DNA of 64,000 nt from Paractinoplanes abujensis (GTDB lineage Bacteria; Actinomycetota; Actinomycetes; Mycobacteriales; Micromonosporaceae): the NCBI RefSeq assembly GCF_014204895.1, contig NZ_JACHMF010000001.1:8494001-8558000 (forward strand), read 5' to 3'. Below the pieces are notes generated by a model, which made no database searches, was not told where the DNA came from, and was given only the letters and a program-made list of their open reading frames with translations. Positions 35,231 through 43,274 of this stretch are shown piece by piece. Made by a program: the position numbers and the translations under genes. Position 1 is the stretch's first letter; every line of letters starts with the position of its first letter.

Positions 35231-36208
35231 GTGCTGCTGTACATCCTGAAACGCGTCCTGAGCGCGATCTCCGTCGTGATCGTGACGCTGGTGGCCAGCT
35301 TCGCGTTGTTCTTCCTGGCGCCCACCGACCCGGCCGGCGTCATCTGCGGCCCGCGCTGCACCCCCGAGCGCCTGGCCGACATCGAGGCCAGCCTCGACCT
35401 GGACGAGCCGGCGATCAGCCAGATCGGCAGTTACATGAAGGGCATCGTGGCCGGCCGCGAGTACAGCAGCGGCGGCACCACCCGCGAGTGCGAGGCGCCC
35501 TGCCTGGGTTACTCGTACACGCTGGGCCAGCCGGTCACCAAGCTGCTGGCGGCGGCTCTGCCGGTCACCGTCTCGATCGTCGTCGGCGGCGCGGTCGTCT
35601 ACCTCATCGTCGGCGTCCTCGCCGGCACGATCGCCGCGCAGGTCCGGGGCACGTCGCTCGACAAGCTGGTGGTCGGGTCGACACTGATCGTGCAATCGAT
35701 CCCGTACTTCGTCTTCGCCCTGCTCGTCGCGCTCTACGCCACGTTCCTGCCGGATTCGGGCTATCACCCGTTCCTCGACAATCCCCTGACGTGGGCCAGC
35801 GGCCTGCTCGCGGCCTGGCTCTGTGTCGGCCTGACGAACGCCGCCGCCTACACGCGCTACTCCCGGGCCTCCATGATCGAGGCGCTGGGGCAGGACTTCG
35901 TGCGTACCGCCGCCTCCAAGGGCATCAGCCGGCGGCGCGTCGTCTACCGGCACGGCCTGCGCGCCGGCCTCACCCCGGTCGTCACCATCTTCGGCATCGA
36001 CCTCGCGTTCCAGCTCACCGGCGCGATCTTCACCGAGAGCATCTTCAACCTGCCCGGTCTGGGTCAGCTCACCCTGCGCGCCTTCGGCCAGTACGACCTG
36101 CCCGTGCTCATGGGCGGCGTTCTGGTCGGCTCGGTGGTACTAGTGGTGATGAACCTCGTGGTGGACATCGCCTACACCTTCCTCGACCCGCGGGTGCGTC
36201 TCGGATGA
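35231..36208 (+). CDS. PepT-family ABC importer permease (DppB/OppB type)
   Basis: 325 residues. The GTG at 35231 has GAGGAG 6 nt upstream (35219-35224); the GTG at 35210 would put the SD inside the gene. N-terminal helix LLYILKRVLSAISVVIVTLV is the usual OppB start; the transmembrane domain carries EALGQDFVRTAASKGISRRRVVYRHGLRAGLTP as the coupling loop. A periplasmic insert (about 45-100) contains four cysteines (CGPRC and CEAPC), which could form disulfides. Partner of the permease at 32257. Confidence 0.93.
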   Translation: MLLYILKRVLSAISVVIVTLVASFALFFLAPTDPAGVICGPRCTPERLADIEASLDLDEPAISQIGSYMKGIVAGREYSSGGTTRECEAPCLGYSYTLGQPVTKLLAAALPVTVSIVVGGAVVYLIVGVLAGTIAAQVRGTSLDKLVVGSTLIVQSIPYFVFALLVALYATFLPDSGYHPFLDNPLTWASGLLAAWLCVGLTNAAAYTRYSRASMIEALGQDFVRTAASKGISRRRVVYRHGLRAGLTPVVTIFGIDLAFQLTGAIFTESIFNLPGLGQLTLRAFGQYDLPVLMGGVLVGSVVLVVMNLVVDIAYTFLDPRVRLG

Positions 36209-36254
36209 TCCCGGTCCGCATCCTTTCCCCACTCCGCAGCACGAAGGCGGCAGC

Positions 36255-37343
36255 ATGAGCGACCAGAGCATTCAGGCCCCGCACACGGTGACCCGCGTCC
36301 CGCGCACCGCCGCGGCCGGCGAAGAGGCCTACCTCGAGGTCACCGACCTGCAGGTCCAGTTCCCGACCGCGGACGGCCTGGTCCGCGCGGTGCAGGGGCT
36401 CAGCTACTCGGTCCCGCTGCGCCGCACGCTGGCCATCGTCGGCGAGTCCGGCTCGGGCAAGAGCGTCTCCAGCATGGCCGTCATGGGCCTGCACGACCGC
36501 AAGGTCGCCCGCATCTCCGGCTCTATCAAGGTCGGCGGCCGCGAGATCGTCAACATGAGCGACAAGGAGCTCGAGGGCTACCGCGGTGGCGACGCCGCGA
36601 TGATCTTCCAGGACCCGCAGTCCTCGCTCCACCCCTACTTCACGATCGGCGACCAGATCACCGAGTCGTACCGGGCGCACAACAACGTCAGCAAGCGCAA
36701 GGCCAAGGACCGGGCGATCGAGATGCTGGGCCGGGTCGGCATCCCCAACCCGCGCCGCCGCGTCGACCAGTATCCGCACGAGTTCTCCGGCGGCATGCGC
36801 CAGCGCGCGATGATCGCGATGGCGCTGGTCAACGACCCCAAGCTGCTCATCGCGGACGAGCCGACCACGGCCCTCGACGTGACCGTGCAGGCCCAGATCC
36901 TCGACCTGATCTCCGACCTGCAGCGCGACTTCGGCTCCGCGGTCGTCTTCATCACCCACGACCTGGGTGTGGTGGCCGAGATCGCCGACGACATCCTGGT
37001 CATGTACGCGGGCACCGCGGTCGAGCACGGCCCGGTCAACAAGATCCTGGGTGAGCCCCTGCACCCGTACGCGTGGGGTCTGCTCGAAAGCATCCCGGCG
37101 CTCACCGGCGAACCGCAGCCGCTGCATCCCATCCCCGGGTCGCCGCCGAGCCTGCTGGCCGTGCCGAGCGGCTGCCCGTTCCACCCGCGCTGCGAGTTCA
37201 AGGACCGCGTGCCCGGCGACCTCTGCACCACCCTCAAGCCCGACCTGATCCCGCGGACCGCCGATCTGGGCCGCACCTCGCGGTGCCACCTGAAGGAACC
37301 CGACCAGGTGTTCCAGACCGAAATTCTGCCCCGGCTGCCGTAA
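36255..37343 (+). CDS. ABC importer ATPase (DppD/OppD type)
   Basis: 362 residues. Walker A GESGSGKS (about residues 59-66), Q-loop [13 protein letters not shown], signature [15 protein letters not shown], Walker [15 protein letters not shown], and the switch His in ITHDLGVV. The C-terminal OppC/D extension has cysteines ([10 protein letters not shown] in LCTTL, C in SRCHL) typical of the Fe-S-like motif of this subfamily. It energises import with the second ATPase, which starts 12 bp after its stop. The extra 25-residue N-terminal tail is unremarkable. Confidence 0.95.
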   Translation: MSDQSIQAPHTVTRVPRTAAAGEEAYLEVTDLQVQFPTADGLVRAVQGLSYSVPLRRTLAIVGESGSGKSVSSMAVMGLHDRKVARISGSIKVGGREIVNMSDKELEGYRGGDAAMIFQDPQSSLHPYFTIGDQITESYRAHNNVSKRKAKDRAIEMLGRVGIPNPRRRVDQYPHEFSGGMRQRAMIAMALVNDPKLLIADEPTTALDVTVQAQILDLISDLQRDFGSAVVFITHDLGVVAEIADDILVMYAGTAVEHGPVNKILGEPLHPYAWGLLESIPALTGEPQPLHPIPGSPPSLLAVPSGCPFHPRCEFKDRVPGDLCTTLKPDLIPRTADLGRTSRCHLKEPDQVFQTEILPRLP

Positions 37344-37355
37344 GAGGGACCGATC

Positions 37356-38414
37356 ATGAGCACAACCACCACGCCCACCAAGTCCGGGGTCCGCTCGGTC
37401 GAGGGCGCGCCGCTGCTCCAGCTGGACGGCGTGAAGATGCACTTCAAGACCAAGGGCGACGGGTTCTTCGCCCGCGGCACCAAGTGGGTGCAGGCCGTCG
37501 ACGGCGTCGACCTGACCATTTCGCCCGGCGAGACCGTCGGGCTGGTCGGCGAGTCCGGCTGCGGCAAGTCCACGACCGCGCGTCTGATCACGCGGCTGCT
37601 CGAGCCCACCGGCGGGCAGATCCGCTACCAGGGCGTCGACATCGCGCACATGAACGAGCGGCAGTTGCGGCCGTACCGGCGCGAGATCCAGCTGATCTTT
37701 CAGGACCCGTACTCGTCGCTGAACCCGCGGCACACCGTCGGCACGATCGTCGGCACCGCGCTGCGCACTCACGACATGGTGGCCAAGAGCGGCGAGCTCA
37801 AGCGGGTGCAGGAACTGCTCGAGGTGGTCGGCCTCAACCCGGAGCACTACAACCGCTACCCGCACGAGTTCTCCGGCGGTCAGCGCCAGCGCATCGGCAT
37901 CGCCCGCGCGCTGGCCGCCCGCCCCAAGATCATCGTGGCCGACGAGCCGGTCTCCGCACTCGACGTGTCGATCCAGGCCCAGGTCATGAACCTGCTGGAG
38001 AACCTGCGCAAGGAACTCGGCATCGCGTTCGTGTTCATCGCGCACGACCTCGGCGTGGTGCGGCACTTCTGCGACCGCATCGCGGTGATGTATCTGGGCC
38101 GCGTCGTCGAGGAGGGCCCGCGCGACTCGCTCTACGAGAAGCCGCAGCACCCGTACACGCAGGCGCTGCTCTCGGCCGTGCCGGACATCGGCGTGGTCCG
38201 CGGCGTGCCCCCGAAGAACCGGATCCGCCTGGTCGGCGACGTGCCCAGCCCTGTCGACCCGCCGTCGGGCTGCCGGTTCCGTACGCGCTGCTGGAAGGCG
38301 CAGGACATCTGCGCGACCGAGGACCCGGCCCTGATCGAGCGGGCCCCGGCCCAGCGGGTGGCCTGCCACTTCGCCGAGCCGCCGGCCGAGTCGATCCTCG
38401 CCGAGACGGCCTGA
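37356..38414 (+). CDS. ABC importer ATPase (DppF/OppF type)
   Basis: 352 residues; AGAGGGA precedes the ATG. Walker [11 protein letters not shown]-loop [13 protein letters not shown], signature [15 protein letters not shown], Walker [15 protein letters not shown], switch IAHDLGVV, plus C-terminal oligopeptide-type extension with [14 protein letters not shown]. It forms the ATPase heterodimer with the protein encoded upstream. Only 5 bp separate its stop from the CBM6 gene. Confidence 0.95.
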   Translation: MSTTTTPTKSGVRSVEGAPLLQLDGVKMHFKTKGDGFFARGTKWVQAVDGVDLTISPGETVGLVGESGCGKSTTARLITRLLEPTGGQIRYQGVDIAHMNERQLRPYRREIQLIFQDPYSSLNPRHTVGTIVGTALRTHDMVAKSGELKRVQELLEVVGLNPEHYNRYPHEFSGGQRQRIGIARALAARPKIIVADEPVSALDVSIQAQVMNLLENLRKELGIAFVFIAHDLGVVRHFCDRIAVMYLGRVVEEGPRDSLYEKPQHPYTQALLSAVPDIGVVRGVPPKNRIRLVGDVPSPVDPPSGCRFRTRCWKAQDICATEDPALIERAPAQRVACHFAEPPAESILAETA

Positions 38415-38419
38415 GCGGG

Positions 38420-39037
38420 GTGTCTCAGCCGAACCCGTCCGTCTATCGCACCAAGGCCTACCGGGTCCGGCAGCGCTCGCTCGTCGCGCTGGCCGGGCTC
38501 GGGCTGGTGGCCGTGGGTTACGGCCTCGGCCGCTGGCAGGACTCGCCGGCCCCGGCCGCGGCCCTGCCCCCCGTAGTGGTGAACGAGCCGTCGGTCGCTC
38601 CGTCGTCGCCGGCACCCACCACCGAGCCGCCGACGCCGACGGTCTATCCGAAGCTCGAGGCCGAGGCGGCCGACGGCAACCAGGGCATCCAGTCCCAGGT
38701 GACCGAGGACGAGGGCGGCGGGCAGAACGTGGGGTGGATCGCCAACGGCGACCAGCTGCGGTTCGACGACGTCGACTTCGGGCCGGTGCCCGCGACCAAG
38801 CTCGACGTGCGGGTGGCGGGCGACGCCGAGGGCGGCAAGATGGAGATCCGGCTCGACGGCGCGGATCAGCCGGCGATCGGGACGCTCAACGTCACCCGGA
38901 CCGGCGGGTGGCAGAACTGGCGGACCGACCAGGTCGACATCACGCCGACGACCGGCAAACACACGGTCCATCTGGTCTTCGTCCGCGAGGACGGCAACGA
39001 GTTCCTGAACATCAACTGGCTGCGGTTCGTGCATTGA
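38420..39037 (+). CDS. Membrane-anchored CBM6-like carbohydrate-binding protein
   Basis: 205 residues from a GTG 5 bp after the ATPase stop. One transmembrane helix near residues 20-40 (SLVALAGLGLVAVGYGLG) is followed by a Pro/Ser/Thr spacer (about 45-75). A CBM6 beta-sandwich spans about 77-205: YPKLEAEAADGNQGIQ, VGWIANGDQLRFDDVDFG, KMEIRLDGADQPAIGTLNV and HTVHLVFVREDGNEFLNINWLRF. There is no catalytic domain. As last gene of the importer operon it could present glycans to the binding protein at the outer face, a link that would recast the importer as an oligosaccharide transporter. Confidence 0.8.
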   Translation: MSQPNPSVYRTKAYRVRQRSLVALAGLGLVAVGYGLGRWQDSPAPAAALPPVVVNEPSVAPSSPAPTTEPPTPTVYPKLEAEAADGNQGIQSQVTEDEGGGQNVGWIANGDQLRFDDVDFGPVPATKLDVRVAGDAEGGKMEIRLDGADQPAIGTLNVTRTGGWQNWRTDQVDITPTTGKHTVHLVFVREDGNEFLNINWLRFVH

Positions 39038-39065
39038 GAAAGCCGCGCCCGTGGGCGCGGCTTTC
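39038..39065. terminator. Bidirectional intrinsic terminator between CBM6 and Hsp20 genes
   Basis: Twelve perfect pairs (39038-39049 with 39054-39065) enclose a 4-nt loop. A/T-rich ends (GAAAG...CTTTC) provide short T runs on both strands. It begins right after the CBM6 stop and ends next to the stop of the convergent Hsp20 gene, so it can end both transcripts. Confidence 0.8.
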
Positions 39066-39066
39066 C

Positions 39067-39438
39067 TCAAACGGTGGCCAGGACCGGTTCCCGTACGACC
39101 GGGATGTGCAGCGTCACGACTCCGTTGTCGCACCGGGCCTCGAGGCGATCGGTGTCCAGACTCTCCGACTCGCGCAGATCGACCTCGCGGGTCACGGGGG
39201 CGCTCGCCGGCTGACCGGCCTCGCCCTCGGCCGCGCGACGCTCGGCCCGAATCGTCAGGACGCCGTCGTCCACCGAGACGTCGATACCGGCCCGGTCGAT
39301 GCCCGGCAGGTCGATATCGACAAAGAAGGTCCCGTCGATCCGATACGCGGCGAGCCGCGCCCCGGAACTGCGGGTGCTGTCGAACACGCGGCACGTGAGC
39401 TGGTCGAGCTCGCGCACCGTCGCGCCGTGAGGCGACAT
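39067..39438 (-). CDS. Small heat-shock protein, Hsp20/alpha-crystallin
   Basis: 123 residues; GGAGGAACC precedes the ATG at 39438. Alpha-crystallin domain: FFVDIDLPGIDRAGIDVSVDDGVLTIRAERR, then REVDLRESESLDTDRLEARCDNGVVTLHIPV, with the G-V-L/T pair of the last strand. The C-terminal I-x-I/V tail is reduced to IPVVREPV. ATP-independent holdase in the cytoplasm. Upstream DNA has no CIRCE or HAIR element that I can see. The gene lies 189 bp downstream of, and co-oriented with, the second response regulator. Confidence 0.9.
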   Translation of the reverse strand: MSPHGATVRELDQLTCRVFDSTRSSGARLAAYRIDGTFFVDIDLPGIDRAGIDVSVDDGVLTIRAERRAAEGEAGQPASAPVTREVDLRESESLDTDRLEARCDNGVVTLHIPVVREPVLATV

Positions 39439-39627
39439 GGTGGTTCCTCCAGGCGGAGTTCTTCTCTGCTGGAACCGAGCGGGGTGGGCCCGGTCCGGTT
39501 ATGACCAACGGAGATTGTGGTCCCCCGATTCCCGGATGGACATGACCGGCGTCACGATACGCCCGAATACTTCGTTACGATCCGTTGTCGTTGAGGGGTC
39601 CCCGCTGACACCGAGCGTGACCGGCGG

Positions 39628-40272
39628 TCATCCCTCGATGTAGCGCAGCACGGCCAGTACCCGGCGGTTGTCGGTGTCCGAGGGCGGCAGGCCCAGCTTG
39701 GCGAAGATGTTGGCCACGTGCTTCTCGACGACGCCGGGCGTGATGACCAGGGCGGCCGCGATCCCGGCATTGGACCGGCCCTCGGCCATCAGGGCGAGCA
39801 CCTCCTTCTCCCGTACGGTCAGGGCCGCGCTCCGGCCGGGGGCGGACCCGGCCCGCATCAGCTGACCGACCACTTCCGGATCCAGCGCGGTGCCGCCCGA
39901 GGCGACCCGGGTCAGCGCGTCCACGAAGTCGGTGACGTCGGCCACCCGGTCCTTGAGCAGATAACCGACGCCGGACGGCCGGTCGGCCAGCAGGCGGGTC
40001 GCGTAGCGGGTCTCCACGTACTGCGAGAACATCAGCACGCCGACGCCGGGATGGTCGCGCCGGATGTCGATCGCCGCCCGCAGGCCCTCGTCGGTGTGGG
40101 TCGGCGGCATCCGGATGTCGACCACGGCCACGTCCGGCTCCTCCGCGGCGACGGCGGACCGCAGGGCGTCGGCGTCGGCCACCGCCGCGCACACCTCGAA
40201 GCCGCGGTCGGTCAGCAGCCGGACCAGGCCCTCCCGCATCATCGCGGCGTCCTCCGCGATCACCACCCGCAT
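39628..40272 (-). CDS. NarL/FixJ-family response regulator
   Basis: 214 residues. The ATG at 40272 is favoured by GGAGGC (40279-40284) 6 nt upstream; an ATG at 40290 makes a 4-nt overlap with the kinase stop and is the alternative. Receiver: RVVIAEDAAMMREGL, phosphoacceptor in VAVVDIRMPP, Lys in GYLLKDRVAD. LuxR HTH: LTVREKEVLALMAEGRSNAGIA with EKHVANIFAKLGL. The same length as, and clearly paralogous to, the regulator at 17800. Partner of the adjacent kinase and probably of the ABC genes further upstream. Confidence 0.93.
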   Translation of the reverse strand: MRVVIAEDAAMMREGLVRLLTDRGFEVCAAVADADALRSAVAAEEPDVAVVDIRMPPTHTDEGLRAAIDIRRDHPGVGVLMFSQYVETRYATRLLADRPSGVGYLLKDRVADVTDFVDALTRVASGGTALDPEVVGQLMRAGSAPGRSAALTVREKEVLALMAEGRSNAGIAAALVITPGVVEKHVANIFAKLGLPPSDTDNRRVLAVLRYIEG

Positions 40273-40286
40273 GCCGTCGCCTCCGT

Positions 40287-41576
40287 TCATGCCTGCGTGG
40301 GCAGTTCGATCTCGACCCCGGTCGGGCCACCAGCCGGACTGTGCACCCGCAACCGGCCGTCCACCACCCCGACGCGGCGGGCCAGACCGGACAGGCCGGG
40401 ACCGTCCGGATCCGCCCCGCCCGCGCCGTCGTCCTCCACGGTCAAGCGCAGGCGGGCGCCGGACCCGGTGACGCCGAGCGCGATGCGCGACGCCTGGCTG
40501 TGCTTGGCCGCGTTGGCGAGCAGCTCGGCGGCGCAGAAGTAGGCGATGGTCTCGATCGCCGGGGCCGGGCGGCCGGGCAGCTCGACGCTCACCGCGACCG
40601 GGATCGCGCTGCCCGTCGCGAGCGTGGCCAACGCGTCGCCCAGACCGTTGTCGAGCACCGGTGGGTGGATGCCGCGCACCAGCTCGCGCAGGTCGGCCAG
40701 GGCGTCCTTGGCGCCGCGGTGGGCCAGCGCGACCAGCTCACGGGCTTGCGCGAGATCGGGCGGCGGGCCGTCGGCGCCGAGCTTCTCGGTCGCCATGCCG
40801 AGGTTCAGGGCCAGCGTGGCCAGCCGGACCTGGGCGCCGTCGTGCAGGTCCCGTTCCAGCCGGCGCATCATCGTGGCCGCGTCGTCGATGGCCCGGGCCC
40901 GGCTGACCTGCAGCTCGCGGACCCGCTCGGCCAGCCCGTGCGGGTCCAGCAGCCGGCGCTGGGCGGCCACGTCGAGGGTGGCGCCGGCCCGCATCAGCCA
41001 GGGCGCGACGAGCAGCATGGCCAGGCCGGCGGCGGCCACGACCAAGGTGCCGGCGAACGACCGCGTGCTGATGATGCCGAACGGCGTCAGCGCCCCCACC
41101 GGGCCGAGGGTGGTGCCGGGCGGGTGGTTGCGAAACAGCGGCCACCACACCGGGTAGCTCAGGTTGACCAGGCCGAAGACGTAACAGAAGGCGCCGTAGC
41201 CCTGAGGTACGGCCAGTGGCACCTTGAGCAGGCAGTAACCGACCGCCCGCCAGCCCGGGCCGGGCGCCGGGGCGTCCACCCGCTCGCCGAGCAGGCGATG
41301 GGCGAGCCGGCGGTGCACGGTGGCCAGCACGCGCCCGGCCGGGCGGGCCAGCACGACCAGCAGCACGACGGTGAGCGGGAACAGGACCAGGAACACCGGC
41401 GCGACCACGGGCGCCGGCTGCTGCGCGAAAGCGCCGGTCGCCCACAGGATCAGCACGGCCGCGCCCGGCAGGATCGCGGGCACGGCCAGCACCGCGAGCG
41501 CGCTGACCACGCCGGCGACACAGAACACCAGGAGGCGCAGAGCCGTCGAGGTGAACGGGGCGCGCAGCGCGGTCAT
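40287..41576 (-). CDS. Membrane sensor histidine kinase (HisKA_3)
   Basis: 429 residues from the ATG at 41576; a GTG at 41597 sits in a tandem repeat and is less likely. Residues about 10-215 form a sensor with about six transmembrane helices. Phosphoacceptor helix: MRRLERDLHDGAQVRLATL; HATPase N box ELLANAAKHSQAS and G box EDDGAGGADPDGPGLSG. It pairs with the regulator downstream. An ABC-2 type exporter upstream on the same strand suggests a cell-envelope or antibiotic-sensing module. Confidence 0.9.
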   Translation of the reverse strand: MTALRAPFTSTALRLLVFCVAGVVSALAVLAVPAILPGAAVLILWATGAFAQQPAPVVAPVFLVLFPLTVVLLVVLARPAGRVLATVHRRLAHRLLGERVDAPAPGPGWRAVGYCLLKVPLAVPQGYGAFCYVFGLVNLSYPVWWPLFRNHPPGTTLGPVGALTPFGIISTRSFAGTLVVAAAGLAMLLVAPWLMRAGATLDVAAQRRLLDPHGLAERVRELQVSRARAIDDAATMMRRLERDLHDGAQVRLATLALNLGMATEKLGADGPPPDLAQARELVALAHRGAKDALADLRELVRGIHPPVLDNGLGDALATLATGSAIPVAVSVELPGRPAPAIETIAYFCAAELLANAAKHSQASRIALGVTGSGARLRLTVEDDGAGGADPDGPGLSGLARRVGVVDGRLRVHSPAGGPTGVEIELPTQA

Positions 41577-41581
41577 CGCAC

Positions 41582-41715
41582 CATTGTCGCCGGTCACGCA
41601 TCCCGCCGGTTGTCGCCGGTCGCGGGGTCCAGCCGGTTGTCGCCGGTCGCGGGGTCCAGCCGGTTGTCGCCGGTCGCGGGGTGTTGCCCGCTGTCGCCGG
41701 TCACGCGTCCCGCCG
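41582..41715. repeat. 27-bp tandem repeat between ABC permease and kinase genes
   Basis: Two identical 27-bp units (41605-41631, 41632-41658) and a 24-bp third (41659-41682) are flanked by two degenerate copies beginning near 41582 and 41684. The core is TTGTCGCCGGTCGCGGGGTC. The array fills the gap between the ABC permease stop and the kinase start and extends a few bases into the permease 3' end. Function unknown. Confidence 0.8.
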
Positions 41716-42456
41716 GCGGAGCAGGACGCCGCCCAGCGCGACCGCCGCCGCCGCGTATCCGCACATCAGCAGCACGCTGCCCGTGGCCGGGAACAGTCCC
41801 GGAGTCGGTGTGATCACGGCGATCGCGTTGAGCAGCATCAGCAGCGGCATGAAGCGGCCGACCGCGATGCCGCTCTCGCCGAACATCCCGACCACGATTA
41901 TCGGCACGAACATCAGGGCGAACAGGATGCCGACGGCCGCACCCGAGTGCCGCACGATCGTCCCCACCCCCAGCCCGATCAGCGCCGTCGCCGCCAGGTA
42001 GGCGCCGGTCAGCAGCACCGCGCGCAGGATGACCCCGTCACCGAGGGAGGCGGCCGGGATGGCGGTGCCGCGGATCGCCAGCTGCCCGCCTAGATAGCCG
42101 GCGAAGCTCGCGACCAGGCCGGCCGTGAGCGCCGCGCCGCCGCACACCACGGCCTTCGCGATCAGCACGGTCCGGCGCCGCGGCACGGCGGCCAACGTCG
42201 AACGGATCATGCCGCTGCCGTACTCACCGGTCACCATGAGCACGCCCAGCGCGCCCAGGAGGAGCTGGGCCAGGAGCGCGCCGCTCAGGCTGTTGTTGAA
42301 GATCTGGGCCTCGGTGGCGATCGGTGTGTGCGACCGATAGCCGAGCCCGACCCCGGTCCCGGCCGCGGCCATGGCGACGATCGACACGGCGGCCAGCCAC
42401 CACGTCGACCGGACACTGCGCAGCTTTATCCATTCCATCCGGATTGCGCTGTTCAT
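41701..42456 (-). CDS. ABC-2 type exporter permease
   Basis: 251 residues, ATG at 42456, overlapping the ATPase stop by 4 nt. About six transmembrane helices; starts with the usual MEWIKLRSVRSTWW segment of actinobacterial ABC-2 permeases, then GEYGSGMIRSTLAAVPRR, a conserved cytoplasmic loop of this family. Works with the ATPase encoded upstream to export an unknown substrate, probably drug or lipid-like. Confidence 0.9.
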   Translation of the reverse strand: MNSAIRMEWIKLRSVRSTWWLAAVSIVAMAAAGTGVGLGYRSHTPIATEAQIFNNSLSGALLAQLLLGALGVLMVTGEYGSGMIRSTLAAVPRRRTVLIAKAVVCGGAALTAGLVASFAGYLGGQLAIRGTAIPAASLGDGVILRAVLLTGAYLAATALIGLGVGTIVRHSGAAVGILFALMFVPIIVVGMFGESGIAVGRFMPLLMLLNAIAVITPTPGLFPATGSVLLMCGYAAAAVALGGVLLRRRDA

Positions 42457-43178
42457 GCCGCCTCTGCTCCTCGGTAGTCGGTGGTTTCGGAGGTCAATCG
42501 GAAGAACGCGTCCTCCAGGCTGTCGCCGCCCGCCGCGAGCTCGGCCACTGTCGTCTCGGCCAGCAGCCGGCCGCGGCCGATCACGACCAGCCGGTCGGCG
42601 GTCAGGGCCATCTCAGCGATCAGGTGGCTGGAGACGAACACCGTCCGGCCTTCGGCCGCCAGCCCGCGCAGCAGGTCCCGGATCCACCGGATCCCCTCCG
42701 GGTCGAGCCCGTTGACCGGCTCGTCGAGCATCAGCACGGCCGGGTCGCCGAGCAGGGCCACGGCCACGCCGAGCCGCTGGCGCATGCCGAGCGAGTACGT
42801 GCCGGTCCGTCGCCCCGCGGCCTCGGTCAGGCCGACGATGCGCAGCACGTGCTCCACCCGCGTACTCCGCAGGTCGTTGCTCGCGGCCAGCGCGGTCAGG
42901 TGGGCCCGGGCGCTGCGGCCGGGGTGGAAGGCGCCCGCGTCGAGCAGCGCGCCCACCCTGGTCAGCGGCCGGTCCAGCTGCCGGTAGGGGACGCCGTCGA
43001 TCAGCGCCGCGCCCGAATCGGGGGCGTCGAGGCCGAGAATCATGCGCATTGTTGTCGACTTGCCGGACCCGTTGGGCCCCAGGAAGCCGGTCACCACGCC
43101 GGGCTGCACCCGGACGCTCAGCCCGTCGACGGCGACTCGTCTTCCGTACCGTTTGGTCAGTTCGCGTAGCTCGATCAC
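42453..43178 (-). CDS. ABC exporter ATPase
   Basis: 241 residues from ATG 43178. Walker A GPNGSGKST, signature YSLGMRQRLGVAVAL, Walker B AVLMLDEPVNGLDPEG, switch SSHLIAE. This is the DrrA/CcmA-like class with ABC-2 permeases. First gene of a leftward operon: ATPase, permease, kinase, regulator. Autoregulation through the two-component pair is plausible, as in bacitracin- and lipid-II-sensing modules. Confidence 0.93.
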   Translation of the reverse strand: MIELRELTKRYGRRVAVDGLSVRVQPGVVTGFLGPNGSGKSTTMRMILGLDAPDSGAALIDGVPYRQLDRPLTRVGALLDAGAFHPGRSARAHLTALAASNDLRSTRVEHVLRIVGLTEAAGRRTGTYSLGMRQRLGVAVALLGDPAVLMLDEPVNGLDPEGIRWIRDLLRGLAAEGRTVFVSSHLIAEMALTADRLVVIGRGRLLAETTVAELAAGGDSLEDAFFRLTSETTDYRGAEAA

Positions 43179-43248
43179 GTCACTGACGCTAGGAAAAGCC
43201 GCGGCCGGTCAGAAGCCGGAAACCACCCGGGGGTTTTCCACCATGCGT

Positions 43249-43268
43249 TCGAACAAGTGTTCTATAGT
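43249..43268 (+). promoter_or_regulatory. LexA (SOS) box and -10 element of dinB
   Basis: TCGAAC-AAGT-GTTCTA (43249-43264) matches the actinobacterial LexA consensus TCGAAC-N4-GTTCGA with one mismatch. It runs directly into TATAGT (43263-43268), a good -10 box, 6 nt before the dinB GTG. LexA bound here would cover the promoter. The mRNA is expected to be leaderless. Confidence 0.8.
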
Positions 43269-43274
43269 GTCGCC

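Noticed and set aside
36108..38615. An 835-codon minus-strand frame opposite the importer ATPases
   Set aside because: Shadow of two clear ABC ATPase genes.
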